DNA of 64,000 nucleotides from Pedobacter polaris (GCF_005116505.1 NZ_SWBR01000003.1:372001-436000), one strand, 5' to 3'. Positions 29,407 through 39,612 are shown, numbered from the stretch's first letter. Made by a program: numbers and translations. Notes: a model not told the origin generated them from the sequence alone.

Positions 29407-30693
29407 ATGAAAAATTTTGTAGATGAATTGCGTTGGAGAGGTATGTTGCATGATATTATGCCTAATACAGAAGAAAAACTAAATGAAGGTATGACTTCTG
29501 GTTATATTGGTTTTGACCCAACAGCAGATTCTTTACATGTTGGGCATTTAACGCAAATCATGACATTAATCCATTTTCAAAGAGCTGGACATAAGCCTTT
29601 TGCTTTAGTTGGTGGTGCTACAGGTATGGTTGGCGATCCTTCTGGGAAATCAGACGAACGTAATTTGCAAACACCAGAAATGATTGAGCATAACCTTAAG
29701 GGCATGAAAAAACAGCTTGCCAAATTCTTAAAGTTTGAAGATGCTGGAAACGGTGCAGTAATGGTTAATAATGCAGATTGGTTTAAGGACATGAACCTAT
29801 TTACCTTTATTAGAGATGTTGGAAAGCACATTACAGTAAACTATATGATGGCCAAGGATAGCGTTAAAAGACGTTTGGAAGGTGATTCTGGTCTATCTTT
29901 TACCGAATTTTGCTATCAATTGATACAAGGTTACGATTTCTATTATTTATGGAAAAACAATAACTGTTTGGTACAGATGGGTGGTTCTGACCAGTGGGGA
30001 AACATCGTTACCGGAACAGAATTAATTAGAAGAAAAGACCAAGGAACCGCTTACGCGATAACAACTCAATTAATTAAAAAAGCTGATGGAACTAAGTTTG
30101 GTAAAACTGAAAGTGGTGCTGTTTGGTTAGATCCAGAAAAAACTTCTCCATATAAATACTATCAGTTTTGGTTAAACGCATCTGATGACGATGTTAAAAA
30201 ATGGATTAGAATCTTTACGTTAAAAACCCAAGCAGAAATTGAAGCCTTAGAAGTAGAACATGATGCTGCACCACATTTGCGAATTTTACAAAAAGCATTG
30301 GCAGAAGATATAACTGTAAAAACCCATTCGGTTGAAGCTTTAGAAACTGCAATTAAAACATCTGAATTTTTGTTTGGTAATGGAGCCTTAGCTTTTTTAG
30401 AAACTTTAGATTCTAAAAGTGTTTTAGAGATATTTGAAGGAGTTCCTCAATTTAAAATCTCAAAAAAAGAACTTGCAGACGGAATTGATATTGCTACACT
30501 TTTGGCAGAAAAAACTACAGTATTTCCATCAAAAGGCGAGGTTAAGAAAACAATTCAAGGTGGTGGATTAAGCGTAAATAAGGCAAAGGTTGCTGAAATG
30601 TTAGCCAATTATTCAACCATAGATTTAATAAATGGTGAATTTATTATTGTACAAAAAGGAAAGAAAAATTATTTCCTTTTAATAGCAGAATAG
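29407..30693 (+). CDS. tyrS: Tyrosyl-tRNA synthetase
   Basis: A 428-residue class I synthetase. ATG 29407 was chosen over an in-frame TTG directly before it. The HIGH-type motif is HVGHL (near residue 46), the Tyr site reads YQLIQGYDFYYL and QMGGSDQWGN, and the KMSKS-type loop is KFGKTESGA. The C-terminal S4-type RNA-binding domain is around residues 365-428 (GEVKKTIQGGGLSVNKAKV). It charges tRNA-Tyr. Convergent with the LuxE-like gene across a bidirectional hairpin. Confidence 0.97.
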   Translation: MKNFVDELRWRGMLHDIMPNTEEKLNEGMTSGYIGFDPTADSLHVGHLTQIMTLIHFQRAGHKPFALVGGATGMVGDPSGKSDERNLQTPEMIEHNLKGMKKQLAKFLKFEDAGNGAVMVNNADWFKDMNLFTFIRDVGKHITVNYMMAKDSVKRRLEGDSGLSFTEFCYQLIQGYDFYYLWKNNNCLVQMGGSDQWGNIVTGTELIRRKDQGTAYAITTQLIKKADGTKFGKTESGAVWLDPEKTSPYKYYQFWLNASDDDVKKWIRIFTLKTQAEIEALEVEHDAAPHLRILQKALAEDITVKTHSVEALETAIKTSEFLFGNGALAFLETLDSKSVLEIFEGVPQFKISKKELADGIDIATLLAEKTTVFPSKGEVKKTIQGGGLSVNKAKVAEMLANYSTIDLINGEFIIVQKGKKNYFLLIAE

Positions 30694-30710
30694 ATAGATA
30701 TTAGAATTTG

Positions 30711-30742
30711 AAATCCCAGGCTGAAAGGTTTGGGATTTTTAG
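30711..30742 (+). terminator. Terminator between convergent tyrS and LuxE-like gene
   Basis: AAATCCCA (30711-30718) pairs with TGGGATTT (30731-30738) across 12 nt, followed by TTAGTTTT on the plus strand. Confidence 0.75.
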
Positions 30743-30744
30743 TT

Positions 30745-31743
30745 TTATTGAACTAGCAAATTGCAACCTCTAATATCTGCATTGTCAAATCTGCCTAAAA
30801 CTTCAAAACTACCATTAGGATAAATTCTTCCTAAATCTTGCGTAGCAATAAAAGAGCAGGAATTGATATTAGCCAAGTCGATAACATTAATTCCTCCACT
30901 TTGTCTATTTTCTAACAAACTTAAAGGATCTGAAGTATCTCTAAGCAAGATTTTCATCCATGGTGGACAATTAAATATCCCTTGTCCGTAAGAATAGCCT
31001 TGAGAAAGCAATTCGGTCATTCCATATTCACTGTGAATATTTTTTACGCCAAAACCAGTATATAAAGTATCATGTAATTCTTCACGCACCATTTCTTTAC
31101 GTTTACCTTTCATTCCGCCAGTTTCCATCACAATAAGTTCAGGAAAATCAATTTGATATTGCTCTACAAAATCTAATAAAGCGTAAGTAACGCCAATAAG
31201 AATGGTTTTTTGGTTCGCTTTTTTAAGTTTAATTAAGGTAGCATTAAGTTGATCTAAATCATGCAAAAAATATCCACTCTGTGGGTGTTTACTTTTTTTT
31301 AGTAAATCATCTACCATATAAATTAATGACGAGCCTTCTCGCTCTAAATAGGATGGAAGTAAGGCTAAAATGCAGCTGTCTTTCGGGTTGCCGTAAAATT
31401 GTTGGAATGCTTTGTTGAAGCTTTCTTCGTAAACTTTTACCTCACTTACAAAATGCTTACTTGTAATTTGGCCGGTTGTACCTGAACTACTAAAAATAAT
31501 CTCAGGTTCATTAATGGTACTTAAAACTTTATGGCTTTTAAAAAAGCCAATAGGTAAAAATGGAATTTGCTTATAGTTATTTACTAATGATAAATCAATT
31601 TTTAAATAGTGAATATAATCTTTGTAAACTGCACAATTTTTTGCTTGATGTGTAAATATAGCTAAAGCCACTTCATTAAAAGTAGCTTCATTATTAATGG
31701 AAAAAATTTGCTCAGTTGTAATATTCACTGAACAAAAATACAA
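30745..31743 (-). CDS. LuxE-type acyl-adenylating protein (acyl-protein synthetase family)
   Basis: A 332-residue ANL-like enzyme. The ATP loop FSSSGTTGQITSKH is near residues 84-97; METGGMKGKRKE, HSEYGMTELLSQ, DLGRIYPNG and GRFDNADIRGC follow in the order of the LuxE family. LuxE activates a fatty acid as acyl-AMP and passes it to a protein Cys. No LuxC reductase or LuxD is encoded here, so the partner and acceptor are unknown and light production is not implied. It may load an acyl group on a carrier protein in a lipid pathway. It is followed by a small membrane gene and the Ntn hydrolase upstream on the same strand. Confidence 0.8.
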   Translation of the reverse strand: MYFCSVNITTEQIFSINNEATFNEVALAIFTHQAKNCAVYKDYIHYLKIDLSLVNNYKQIPFLPIGFFKSHKVLSTINEPEIIFSSSGTTGQITSKHFVSEVKVYEESFNKAFQQFYGNPKDSCILALLPSYLEREGSSLIYMVDDLLKKSKHPQSGYFLHDLDQLNATLIKLKKANQKTILIGVTYALLDFVEQYQIDFPELIVMETGGMKGKRKEMVREELHDTLYTGFGVKNIHSEYGMTELLSQGYSYGQGIFNCPPWMKILLRDTSDPLSLLENRQSGGINVIDLANINSCSFIATQDLGRIYPNGSFEVLGRFDNADIRGCNLLVQ

Positions 31744-31755
31744 AGAAATATAATT

Positions 31756-32106
31756 TTAGGACTGAGTTTTTAGGCTAATCATCGCTTTTCTGAAATGATA
31801 ACCACAATAGCCAGAAATACCTGCTACCAAACCACCCAATAAACCTGTTATTGCAAGCACTACTGGCCAAAATTTAACACTTAACATTTCTGCAATTCTT
31901 GTTGCCAATACATTATGGTTTGGTAAACTTTTAAATAATGCAAAGCCAACCCACAAAACAAGAATAGCTAAAAATGGTTGCCAAAAAGAGATTTTTCCTG
32001 TCTTGCCAATAAGGCCACAAGTTGCAAAACATATAATGATAATTACCCACCAAGGTAGAACCATTTGTAAAAGAAAAGATGCTATAATGATAACTAGAAA
32101 TACCAT
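31756..32106 (-). CDS. Small integral membrane protein, unknown function
   Basis: A 116-residue protein, almost entirely hydrophobic, with about four helices (residues about 2-16, 18-33, 43-61 and 78-103) and a short basic C-terminus. I do not recognise a family. It sits 1 bp from the Ntn hydrolase stop and 12 bp from the LuxE-like gene, so the three are probably cotranscribed. Confidence 0.7.
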   Translation of the reverse strand: MVFLVIIIASFLLQMVLPWWVIIIICFATCGLIGKTGKISFWQPFLAILVLWVGFALFKSLPNHNVLATRIAEMLSVKFWPVVLAITGLLGGLVAGISGYCGYHFRKAMISLKTQS

Positions 32107-32107
32107 A

Positions 32108-34540
32108 TTATTTTTTTGAAATTTTATAATGAGAAATTATTTTACCTGATTTATCATCAGGAGATTGCATGAAAAACAAATCATAAAGTTTACCATTGGC
32201 CCAAGTATCTATCATATTGTCATAAAATGGACTGCCTGGATTACCTGATTGTCCACCCGGATAAACACCATGCCCTTTAACATTTTTACCTAGTTCAATA
32301 ACCATTCTCCATGATGGGCCATTGGCTTCGCTAATAGCATTAACTGTGCTTTTTGCACCACCTATTAATAATTTTTTTGAACCAAACCCAGGTATCTTCG
32401 CTAAGTGTGGAACATTTGTGCCTTTAACTTTGCCCCAATCCCAGTTTTTGCCAATTGGTCCGTATTTTCTTTCTAGGCTATCACATGCAAATTTAAATGA
32501 TTCATTAACCAAATCAGACAAGGTTTCTTTTTGACTGGTATTTACTTTATCAAACCATTTAGAATTTGGGTCTTTTTGAATTAGTTGGACCGTTCTATCT
32601 CTTGCTGGAAAACGCATCGGCACATCAGCTATAGTAAAATCATCAGCCCAAATATTGTTATCTAATCTTTTGGTCCATAAGTCAAAAATGCTTGCAGCAA
32701 CTTCATTAGCATCAAAATACTTATTCCACTTTGTGGTAATATTGAAGGCCTCTTTTTGGGTTGCGTTTAGTTGTGCAGCGTTAATTAGGGGCAAAATATA
32801 GGGTAATAAATTTTCTGCGATAAGACTATAAGAATCGCCTTGCAGAGTGCGCATGCTATCAACATTTATTTTGGTCATAGCTGCTAACCTGTCATTAATT
32901 CTTTGACCGCGTTCATATGGAGCAAATTCCCAATTGATGTAATAAGGATAAGTAGGGTCTGTAGAAGATTGATTTGCCGAACTCACAAAGTTACGAGGAG
33001 GGTTTTTTACAGTAGGATTTTGTGATGCGGGGATCCATCCCTGCCAATCATTTCCGGGATCAGAACCATCTAAAATAAATTTTCCTTGATCCTTCCACTT
33101 TAAAGGAAATTTTCCATTTGGAGTAATGGCAATGTCGTTTTGGGCGCTTGCAAATATGAAGTTTTGAGCTGGAGCGGTAAAATACGTTAATGCTTTCCTG
33201 TAATCAGCATAATTTTTTCCTCTATTTAAATAATAGAAAGTCATTAACTCATTAGATTGATCGTGAGCAATCCACCTTAAAGCATTTCCTATCGGAACAT
33301 TATTGGCTCTGCTATATTGAGTTTTTTGCAAATAAACTACAGGGCCTTGGTGTGTATAATAAACGGTATCTATTTCATCTGCTGAACCTCTAATTTTAAT
33401 TTTTTCATAACGTTGGCTAGTGTTTTTCCAATTGTTGTTGTACCAATATTGTTTATGGCTATCGTCTTTAAATTTAATTTGATAAAAGTCTAAAACATCT
33501 GCAGCAACATTTGTTACACCCCAGGCAATATCTTTGTTAAACCCAATAATTATTCCTGGAGCACCAGGCAAAGAAACCCCGTATGAATTTAGACCAGGCG
33601 CATTAAGCTGAATTTGGTACCAAATAGAAGGAAGTGTTAAATCTAAGTGTGGATCATTAGCCAATATTGGAGAACCAGATTCTGTTTTAGCACCAGAAAC
33701 CGCCCAATTGTTACTGCCTATGCCTTCTACCTTTTGTTTGGTGCGAACATCTCCAGTCAACATATCTGTAAAACCAGTAGGCGTTGGTGGAATAGGAAGG
33801 GGGGTGAAATCCCACTTTGTACCTACTGGAATGATAGGACTCTCTTTAAAAGGATAGTCTGGAAATAAGTCTTTAGTAATTTCTGGCCCAAATTTTTTGA
33901 GGATATTGGTCATGTAGAATTCATCAGACCCCATAGCTAAAACGGCAGACATTTGCTTAAGTAATAGAGCGCATTTAATGGGTGTCCAATCTTCGGGTTT
34001 AAAATCTAATATTTTATATTCTAAGGGTAAGTTAGATTTAGAAAGTGAATGGATGTATGCATTTATGCCTTCGGTATAAGCTAAAATCATTTCTTTAGCT
34101 TTAGGATCGGCCATCATGCCTTTCAAAGAATTCTCTGCTCCATAAACCATACCCATTCTCCGCTGATAACGGTCTACTTCAATTGCCTTTATACCAACAA
34201 CTTCAGCTATTCTTCCTGCTGCAAATCTAGTTTGGAAATCCATTTGCCAAAGGCGATGCATAGCAGTTACATAACCCTGTGCATAATAAACATCATGGTC
34301 ATTTTGTGCAAATACATGGGGAATCATTCTATCGTCAAAAAGGATGTCAATTTTGTCTAGTGCCCCTTTTAGAGAGATTTTTTTATTGGCACTAATCATA
34401 TCACTTTCAGCGTTTTGCCAAAATCCAGTGAAGGGATTTAGTAATTTTAAGATTGGTGGGGTATCTCCAAATTTTGTGTTAAATGCATATGCCAATAGAA
34501 TTGGTATAATGATACAAGTAAGGGCTTTTACTCTATTCAT
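32108..34540 (-). CDS. Penicillin-acylase family Ntn hydrolase (S45), exported
   Basis: An 810-residue protein starting at ATG 34540; a longer frame from 34603 adds 21 residues before the hydrophobic N-terminus and is unlikely. The signal or anchor helix is residues about 5-20 (KALTCIIIPILLAYAF). The alpha-chain region has the VTAMHRLWQMDF stretch, and the autoprocessing site is EGIGSNNWAVSG with Ser276 as the predicted N-terminal nucleophile of the beta chain, matching the spacing of known penicillin acylases. FNKDIAWGVTNVAADVLDFY and PYGPIGKNWDWG are family features. Members hydrolyse amides such as penicillins or acyl-homoserine lactones; the substrate is not evident here. Probably periplasmic. 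Confidence 0.9.
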   Translation of the reverse strand: MNRVKALTCIIIPILLAYAFNTKFGDTPPILKLLNPFTGFWQNAESDMISANKKISLKGALDKIDILFDDRMIPHVFAQNDHDVYYAQGYVTAMHRLWQMDFQTRFAAGRIAEVVGIKAIEVDRYQRRMGMVYGAENSLKGMMADPKAKEMILAYTEGINAYIHSLSKSNLPLEYKILDFKPEDWTPIKCALLLKQMSAVLAMGSDEFYMTNILKKFGPEITKDLFPDYPFKESPIIPVGTKWDFTPLPIPPTPTGFTDMLTGDVRTKQKVEGIGSNNWAVSGAKTESGSPILANDPHLDLTLPSIWYQIQLNAPGLNSYGVSLPGAPGIIIGFNKDIAWGVTNVAADVLDFYQIKFKDDSHKQYWYNNNWKNTSQRYEKIKIRGSADEIDTVYYTHQGPVVYLQKTQYSRANNVPIGNALRWIAHDQSNELMTFYYLNRGKNYADYRKALTYFTAPAQNFIFASAQNDIAITPNGKFPLKWKDQGKFILDGSDPGNDWQGWIPASQNPTVKNPPRNFVSSANQSSTDPTYPYYINWEFAPYERGQRINDRLAAMTKINVDSMRTLQGDSYSLIAENLLPYILPLINAAQLNATQKEAFNITTKWNKYFDANEVAASIFDLWTKRLDNNIWADDFTIADVPMRFPARDRTVQLIQKDPNSKWFDKVNTSQKETLSDLVNESFKFACDSLERKYGPIGKNWDWGKVKGTNVPHLAKIPGFGSKKLLIGGAKSTVNAISEANGPSWRMVIELGKNVKGHGVYPGGQSGNPGSPFYDNMIDTWANGKLYDLFFMQSPDDKSGKIISHYKISKK

Positions 34541-34697
34541 ATAGTGTAATTGTAAGTTTATTTGGTAATTGTTTCTAAATATGCTTAGTAACAATTTCTG
34601 CAATTTAAGATAAAATTGAATTCAATCGTAATCAAATTAGATTTTGTGAACCAAATTTATTGCAGAATAGAATTTGTTAGTTTAGAAATTTGTATTA

Positions 34698-34726
34698 AGT
34701 TTATATTAAATAAACAAATATAAACT
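34698..34726. promoter_or_regulatory. 10-bp inverted repeat upstream of the TonB-dependent receptor
   Basis: AGTTTATATT (34698-34707) and AATATAAACT (34717-34726) form a perfect inverted repeat ending 8 bp before the receptor ATG. It could be a 5' leader hairpin or an operator. No regulator gene is adjacent. Confidence 0.4.
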
Positions 34727-34734
34727 ACTTAAGT

Positions 34735-37641
34735 ATGAACAAAATCTTTACAAAAGTCATTTTTATGCTTTTTATGCTACTGGCAACTGGGGTTGCAGTA
34801 CATGCGCAGAGCATAGTGGTTAGCGGTACAGTTACAGATAAGCTAACCAAAGAGCCCATTCCAGGTGTTAGTGTAACTATAAAAGGAAAGACTGTCGGAT
34901 CATCAACAGATTTGAAAGGTCAATTTTCTTTCAGTACAACAGAAAAAACACCATTTACAGTGGTGGTTTCATACATTGGATTTACTCCTGTAGAAAGAGA
35001 AGTTAGTGGGAATACTTCAAACCTAACCTTTGAATTAGAGAGTGGCGCAATTTTAGGCCAAGAGGTTGTAATTTCTGCTTCTAGAACACCAGAGCGTATT
35101 TTAGAATCTCCAGTTTCTATTGAACGCATCGGTTCAGCTGCTTTAAAAGAATTACCTGCCTCATCATTTTATGATGCTTTAAGCAATTTAAAAGGCGTTG
35201 AGATGAGTACGCAAAGTATGACTTTTAAATCTGTAAATACGCGTGGTTTTAATGCAAATGGTAACGTTCGTTTCAATCAATATATAGATGGAATGGATAA
35301 CCAAGCGCCAGGTTTAAATTTCTCGGTTGGTAATATTGTTGGTTTAACGGAGCTTGATGTAGACAATGTAGAGTTATTGCCAGGTGCTTCATCAGCATTA
35401 TATGGTGCTGGCGGTATTAATGGTACTTTATTGATGACATCTAAAAATCCATATCAATATCAAGGTGCTAGTTTCCAATACAAAACAGGTATCAACCATG
35501 TTGATGATGATGCTTCAGGTCAAGGAGTACAGGAATATAGAGAATTAAATGTTCGTTTAGCAAAATCATGGAATAACAAATTTGGTTTTAAAACATCATT
35601 TGGCTTTTTACAGGCAAAAGACTGGGCTGCAACAGATAAGAGAAATTTTGATAGAGTTGGCCGTTTGCTAAAGGTAGGGGATAGAAGTAGTGACCCTAAT
35701 TATGATGGTGTAAATGTTTATGGTGATGAGGTTAGTGTAAATATGATAAATACAGCTCAGTTAGTTAATGCAGGTGCAATTGCAGGTATCAACACGGCAA
35801 CTGGTGGTGCTATTCCAAATATTCAGACACAATTAAATACAATTTTTGGCGCATTAGGTGTTGCTGCAGGCGCTGCCCCAACAGCTGCACAGCAAACTGC
35901 AGCACTAGGTTTTTTACCGGCTGCGTTAAGGCCAACGGTACAAGGTTATCTTCCATTTTACATTGGCTTAAGAGTACCAGGACTACTTCCGAATCAATTT
36001 GTTTCTAGAACAGGTTATGAAGAAGCTAATCTAGTTAATTATGATGCTAAATCATTAAAAACGTCAACTTCACTTCATTATAAATTTACAAATACAATTG
36101 AAGCTATAGCACAAGCAAATTGGGGTACAGGAACATCTGTTTACACTGGTACTGGACGTTATTCTTTAAAGAACTTTAAAATTGGCCAATATAAATTAGA
36201 ACTAAAAGGTCAGGATTTCTTTTTAAGAGGATATACAACTCAAGAACGTTCGGGTGATGCTTATAACGTAAATGCTTTGGCTACCTTTATGAATGATACA
36301 TGGAAATCAAATTCAACTTGGTTTCAGCAATACATTGGTAACTATGTTGGTGCTAAAGGAGCAGGACAGCCTGATGCCGCTGCACATACGTTTGCACGAT
36401 CTCAAGCTGATGTTGGTCGTGTAGTACCAGGAACTGGAGCTTTTGAAAATTTAAAAGATGCCACATCTAAAAAATTTGTTGGTAAAGGCGGTGCGAAATT
36501 TAACGACAAAACTAACTTATATCATTACGAAGGTATGTACAACTTTTCTAATGCATTTAATAACGTAGTAGAATTTCAAGTTGGCGCATCTTACCGTGAT
36601 TATTTCTTGCATTCTGATGGTACTATTTTTGACGATTCGGCTCGTGACATTACTATTAGCGAATATGGTGCTTTCGCTCAATTGGGTAAGAAATTTGGTG
36701 AAAACTTCAAAATGACAGTTGCTGGTCGTTATGACAAGAGTAAAAACTTTGAAGGTAGGGTTACTCCACGTGTAACCGCAGTATATACTGTTGCTAAAAA
36801 CAACAATATTAGAGCATCATTCCAAACAGGTTACCGTAACCCCACTACACAAGATCAATATATAGATTTGGAAGTTGTTAGTAATAACCGTTTGATTGGG
36901 GGAATTCCAGAATTGTTAAATAAATATAATTTATATAACAATAAGGCATCAACTTCTGCAAGTTACAGAGCATTTTTAGCTGCTAGAGCGGCGGGTACTT
37001 CTACTACAGGAATATTACAAGATTATACATTTGATGCAGAAGGATTACGTCCTGAAAGCGTTAAATCTTTTGAATTAGGTTATAAAGGATTATTGAACAG
37101 TAAATTGTTAATAGATGCTTATGCCTATTATAATATTTATAAAGACTTTATTGGTGGAGTAGAAATATATCAGGATGCTGCTTCTGCGGCGCCAAAAACT
37201 TTTAGTGTACCAGTTAATATTGCTGGCGAAGTTAAATCTTATGGTGCTGCATTTGGTTTAGATTACCAAGTTGGTAAATTCAACTTCAATGGAAATACAT
37301 CTTATAATAAATTAAGTGATACACCAGTTGGATTTGATAATAACTTCAATACGCCTGAATGGAGATTTAATGCTGGTGTAGGAAGTAGAGAAATTATTAA
37401 AAACTTCGGTTTTAATGTGCAATACAGGTGGCAAGATTCATTTTTATGGAGCTCTACTTTTGCAACAGGCGATGTCCCTTCATATTCAACATTTGATGCT
37501 CAAGTCAATTTGAAAATACCTTCAGTTAAATCTGTAGTTAAATTGGGTGGATCTAACATTTTAAATAAATATTATAGCACTTCATTTGGTAATCCAGAAG
37601 TTGGCGCCTTATATTATTTATCATTTACATTTAATCCATAG
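34735..37641 (+). CDS. TonB-dependent outer membrane receptor
   Basis: A 968-residue protein with a signal peptide (to about residue 24, VHAQS), a carboxypeptidase-like regulatory domain (residues about 27-105; VVSGTVTDKLTKEPIPGVSV), a plug (about 115-230; ASRTPERILESPVSIERI, then LYGAGGINGTLLMTSKNP) and a long C-terminal beta-barrel ending in YYLSFTFNP with a terminal aromatic-rich strand. It would import a ligand through energy from TonB. It lacks a SusD neighbour, so it is not assigned to the SusC class. A terminator isolates it from the maltodextrin operon. Ligand unknown. Confidence 0.93.
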   Translation: MNKIFTKVIFMLFMLLATGVAVHAQSIVVSGTVTDKLTKEPIPGVSVTIKGKTVGSSTDLKGQFSFSTTEKTPFTVVVSYIGFTPVEREVSGNTSNLTFELESGAILGQEVVISASRTPERILESPVSIERIGSAALKELPASSFYDALSNLKGVEMSTQSMTFKSVNTRGFNANGNVRFNQYIDGMDNQAPGLNFSVGNIVGLTELDVDNVELLPGASSALYGAGGINGTLLMTSKNPYQYQGASFQYKTGINHVDDDASGQGVQEYRELNVRLAKSWNNKFGFKTSFGFLQAKDWAATDKRNFDRVGRLLKVGDRSSDPNYDGVNVYGDEVSVNMINTAQLVNAGAIAGINTATGGAIPNIQTQLNTIFGALGVAAGAAPTAAQQTAALGFLPAALRPTVQGYLPFYIGLRVPGLLPNQFVSRTGYEEANLVNYDAKSLKTSTSLHYKFTNTIEAIAQANWGTGTSVYTGTGRYSLKNFKIGQYKLELKGQDFFLRGYTTQERSGDAYNVNALATFMNDTWKSNSTWFQQYIGNYVGAKGAGQPDAAAHTFARSQADVGRVVPGTGAFENLKDATSKKFVGKGGAKFNDKTNLYHYEGMYNFSNAFNNVVEFQVGASYRDYFLHSDGTIFDDSARDITISEYGAFAQLGKKFGENFKMTVAGRYDKSKNFEGRVTPRVTAVYTVAKNNNIRASFQTGYRNPTTQDQYIDLEVVSNNRLIGGIPELLNKYNLYNNKASTSASYRAFLAARAAGTSTTGILQDYTFDAEGLRPESVKSFELGYKGLLNSKLLIDAYAYYNIYKDFIGGVEIYQDAASAAPKTFSVPVNIAGEVKSYGAAFGLDYQVGKFNFNGNTSYNKLSDTPVGFDNNFNTPEWRFNAGVGSREIIKNFGFNVQYRWQDSFLWSSTFATGDVPSYSTFDAQVNLKIPSVKSVVKLGGSNILNKYYSTSFGNPEVGALYYLSFTFNP

Positions 37642-37657
37642 TAGTTTATAATTTATT

Positions 37658-37689
37658 AAAAGCTCTCCGATTTTTCGGAGAGCTTTTTT
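37658..37689 (+). terminator. Terminator after the TonB-dependent receptor
   Basis: AAAAGCTCTCCG (37658-37669) pairs with CGGAGAGCTTTT (37676-37687), a perfect 12-bp stem with a 6-nt loop and following T-run. Confidence 0.93.
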
Positions 37690-37769
37690 GTTAATATTAT
37701 ATTTATAATAATCTTTGTGTTTTAACATAATAATTAACACTTTCGTTAGTCATATCAGCCAAATATAAA

Positions 37770-39611
37770 ATGATAAAGAAATTAATTTTTTTCACGGTAA
37801 TTTTATCGACCCAATTTCAGCTGCTTAAAGCTCAAATGCCAAATCTCGAAAGGATTGAACCTATGAATTGGTGGATTGGCTTTAAGGATCAATCTCTACA
37901 ATTATTAGTAAGAGGAAATCGAATTGCCGATAGAACTATTACACTTAATTATGCAGGTGTAAAACTTGTAAATGTTCAAAAAGTAGAAAACCCTAATTAT
38001 CTATTCTTAAACCTTAAAATTTCTTCAACAACAAAATCGGGAACGTTCCCGATTTTGTTTACTAAAAAAGGAGAGAAGGTAATTAGCTATAATTATGAGC
38101 TAAAATCAAGAACAAACCATACAGCAGGTATAACTAATAAAGATTTCATTTATTTAATTATGCCAGACCGTTTTGCTAATGGTGATTTAAGTAATGATCA
38201 AATCAAGGGAATGAAGGATAAACATTTTAGTCGTGATTCGATGTATTACAGGCACGGAGGAGATCTTCAAGGTATCATTAACAAATTACCTTACTTGCAA
38301 GATTTGGGTGTAACTACCTTATGGCTTAATCCGGTTCTAGAGAATGACGAGTATGTAACTTCTTATCATGGTTATGCCAATACAGAAAATTATCAAATTG
38401 ATCGTCGTTTTGGTAACAATGCGCTTTATAAGAAACTAGTTGATGAGTGCCATAAACGTGGAATGAAGATGATCAAAGATTTAGTGCATAACCACATAGG
38501 AGATCAGCATTTTTTGTTTTTAGATCCTCCTTCTAAAGATTGGTTTCATCAATGGCCAAAATATACTGGTACCACTTATAAAGACCAAACTTTATTTGAT
38601 CCTTATGCATCATCAGCTGATAAAAGACTAATGACAGATGGTTGGTTCGATAAACACATGCCAGATGTTAATCAACAAAATTCCTTAGTTAAAAAATACA
38701 TTACACAAAGTCACATTTGGTGGATTGAATATGCTGGATTGGATGGTTTTAGGTTAGATACCTATGCCTATAACGACCGTGATTTTATGGCAGAATGGGC
38801 AAAAGCTGTAAGTGCTGAATTCCCGAAATTCACCTATTTTGGTGAAACTTGGGTAAATGGAACAGCTAATCAGGTTTTCTTTACTGAAGGAAATACAGCT
38901 AATCAACATTTTGATACAAAATTACAAGGAGTTACAGATTTTCAAACCTACTTCGCAATTAATGAAACGTTAAATGGGAAATTTGGTTGGACAGATGGTG
39001 TAAATAGATTGTACTCTGTTTTAGCAAGTGATTATCAATATAAAGATCCTACAAGAAATGTTTTGTTTTTAGATAACCACGATACAGATAGGTTTTTATC
39101 AAAGGTTGGAGAAGATTTTAATAAATACAAATCAGGCATTATCTTGTTATTATCACTTCGTGGAATACCACAAATGTATTATGGAACAGAAATTTTAATG
39201 AAAAATTTCGCTAACCCAGATGGCAAGGTTCGAGATGATTTTCCAGGAGGATGGAATGGAGATAAGGTTAATAAATTTACCGCAACAGGAAGAAACGAAA
39301 AGGAAAATGAAGCCTATAATTTTGTTAAAAAATTAGCAAATTATAGAAAAAACAACGCAGTTTTGCAGACTGGAAAAATGATGCAATTTGTACCAGAAAA
39401 AGGTATTTATATCTATTTTAGGTATAACAATGATAAAACCGTAATGGTGGTAATGAATACCAATGATCAGGTAGAAGACCTAGAAACAGCTCGTTTTTTA
39501 GAAAGAATTGGTAAACATCAAACCTTGTTAAACATCATTACTGATCAAAAATTGCCAATTAATAAATTAACATTACCAGCCAAAACAACTTATATATTTG
39601 AACTACAATAA
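37770..39611 (+). CDS. Exported GH13 alpha-glucan hydrolase (neopullulanase/cyclomaltodextrinase type)
   Basis: A 613-residue enzyme with a Sec signal peptide (to about residue 21, LLKAQM). Residues about 22-115 form an N-terminal beta domain as in SusA-like neopullulanases, followed by the GH13 barrel. Conserved motifs are DLVHNHIG, GFRLDTYAYND with nucleophile Asp330, FGETW with acid/base Glu359 and FLDNHDTDR with Asp438. It probably works in the periplasm, cutting dextrins, pullulan or cyclodextrins into short oligomers. It is the first gene of a six- or seven-gene alpha-glucan operon and is followed after 1 bp by pgmB. Confidence 0.92.
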   Translation: MIKKLIFFTVILSTQFQLLKAQMPNLERIEPMNWWIGFKDQSLQLLVRGNRIADRTITLNYAGVKLVNVQKVENPNYLFLNLKISSTTKSGTFPILFTKKGEKVISYNYELKSRTNHTAGITNKDFIYLIMPDRFANGDLSNDQIKGMKDKHFSRDSMYYRHGGDLQGIINKLPYLQDLGVTTLWLNPVLENDEYVTSYHGYANTENYQIDRRFGNNALYKKLVDECHKRGMKMIKDLVHNHIGDQHFLFLDPPSKDWFHQWPKYTGTTYKDQTLFDPYASSADKRLMTDGWFDKHMPDVNQQNSLVKKYITQSHIWWIEYAGLDGFRLDTYAYNDRDFMAEWAKAVSAEFPKFTYFGETWVNGTANQVFFTEGNTANQHFDTKLQGVTDFQTYFAINETLNGKFGWTDGVNRLYSVLASDYQYKDPTRNVLFLDNHDTDRFLSKVGEDFNKYKSGIILLLSLRGIPQMYYGTEILMKNFANPDGKVRDDFPGGWNGDKVNKFTATGRNEKENEAYNFVKKLANYRKNNAVLQTGKMMQFVPEKGIYIYFRYNNDKTVMVVMNTNDQVEDLETARFLERIGKHQTLLNIITDQKLPINKLTLPAKTTYIFELQ

Positions 39612-39612
39612 T

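Noticed and set aside
30745..31743. Bioluminescence operon
   Set aside because: Only a LuxE-like gene is present; luxA, luxB, luxC and luxD are missing.
34735..37641. SusC-type starch receptor of the maltodextrin operon
   Set aside because: No SusD gene follows, and a strong terminator separates the gene from the operon.
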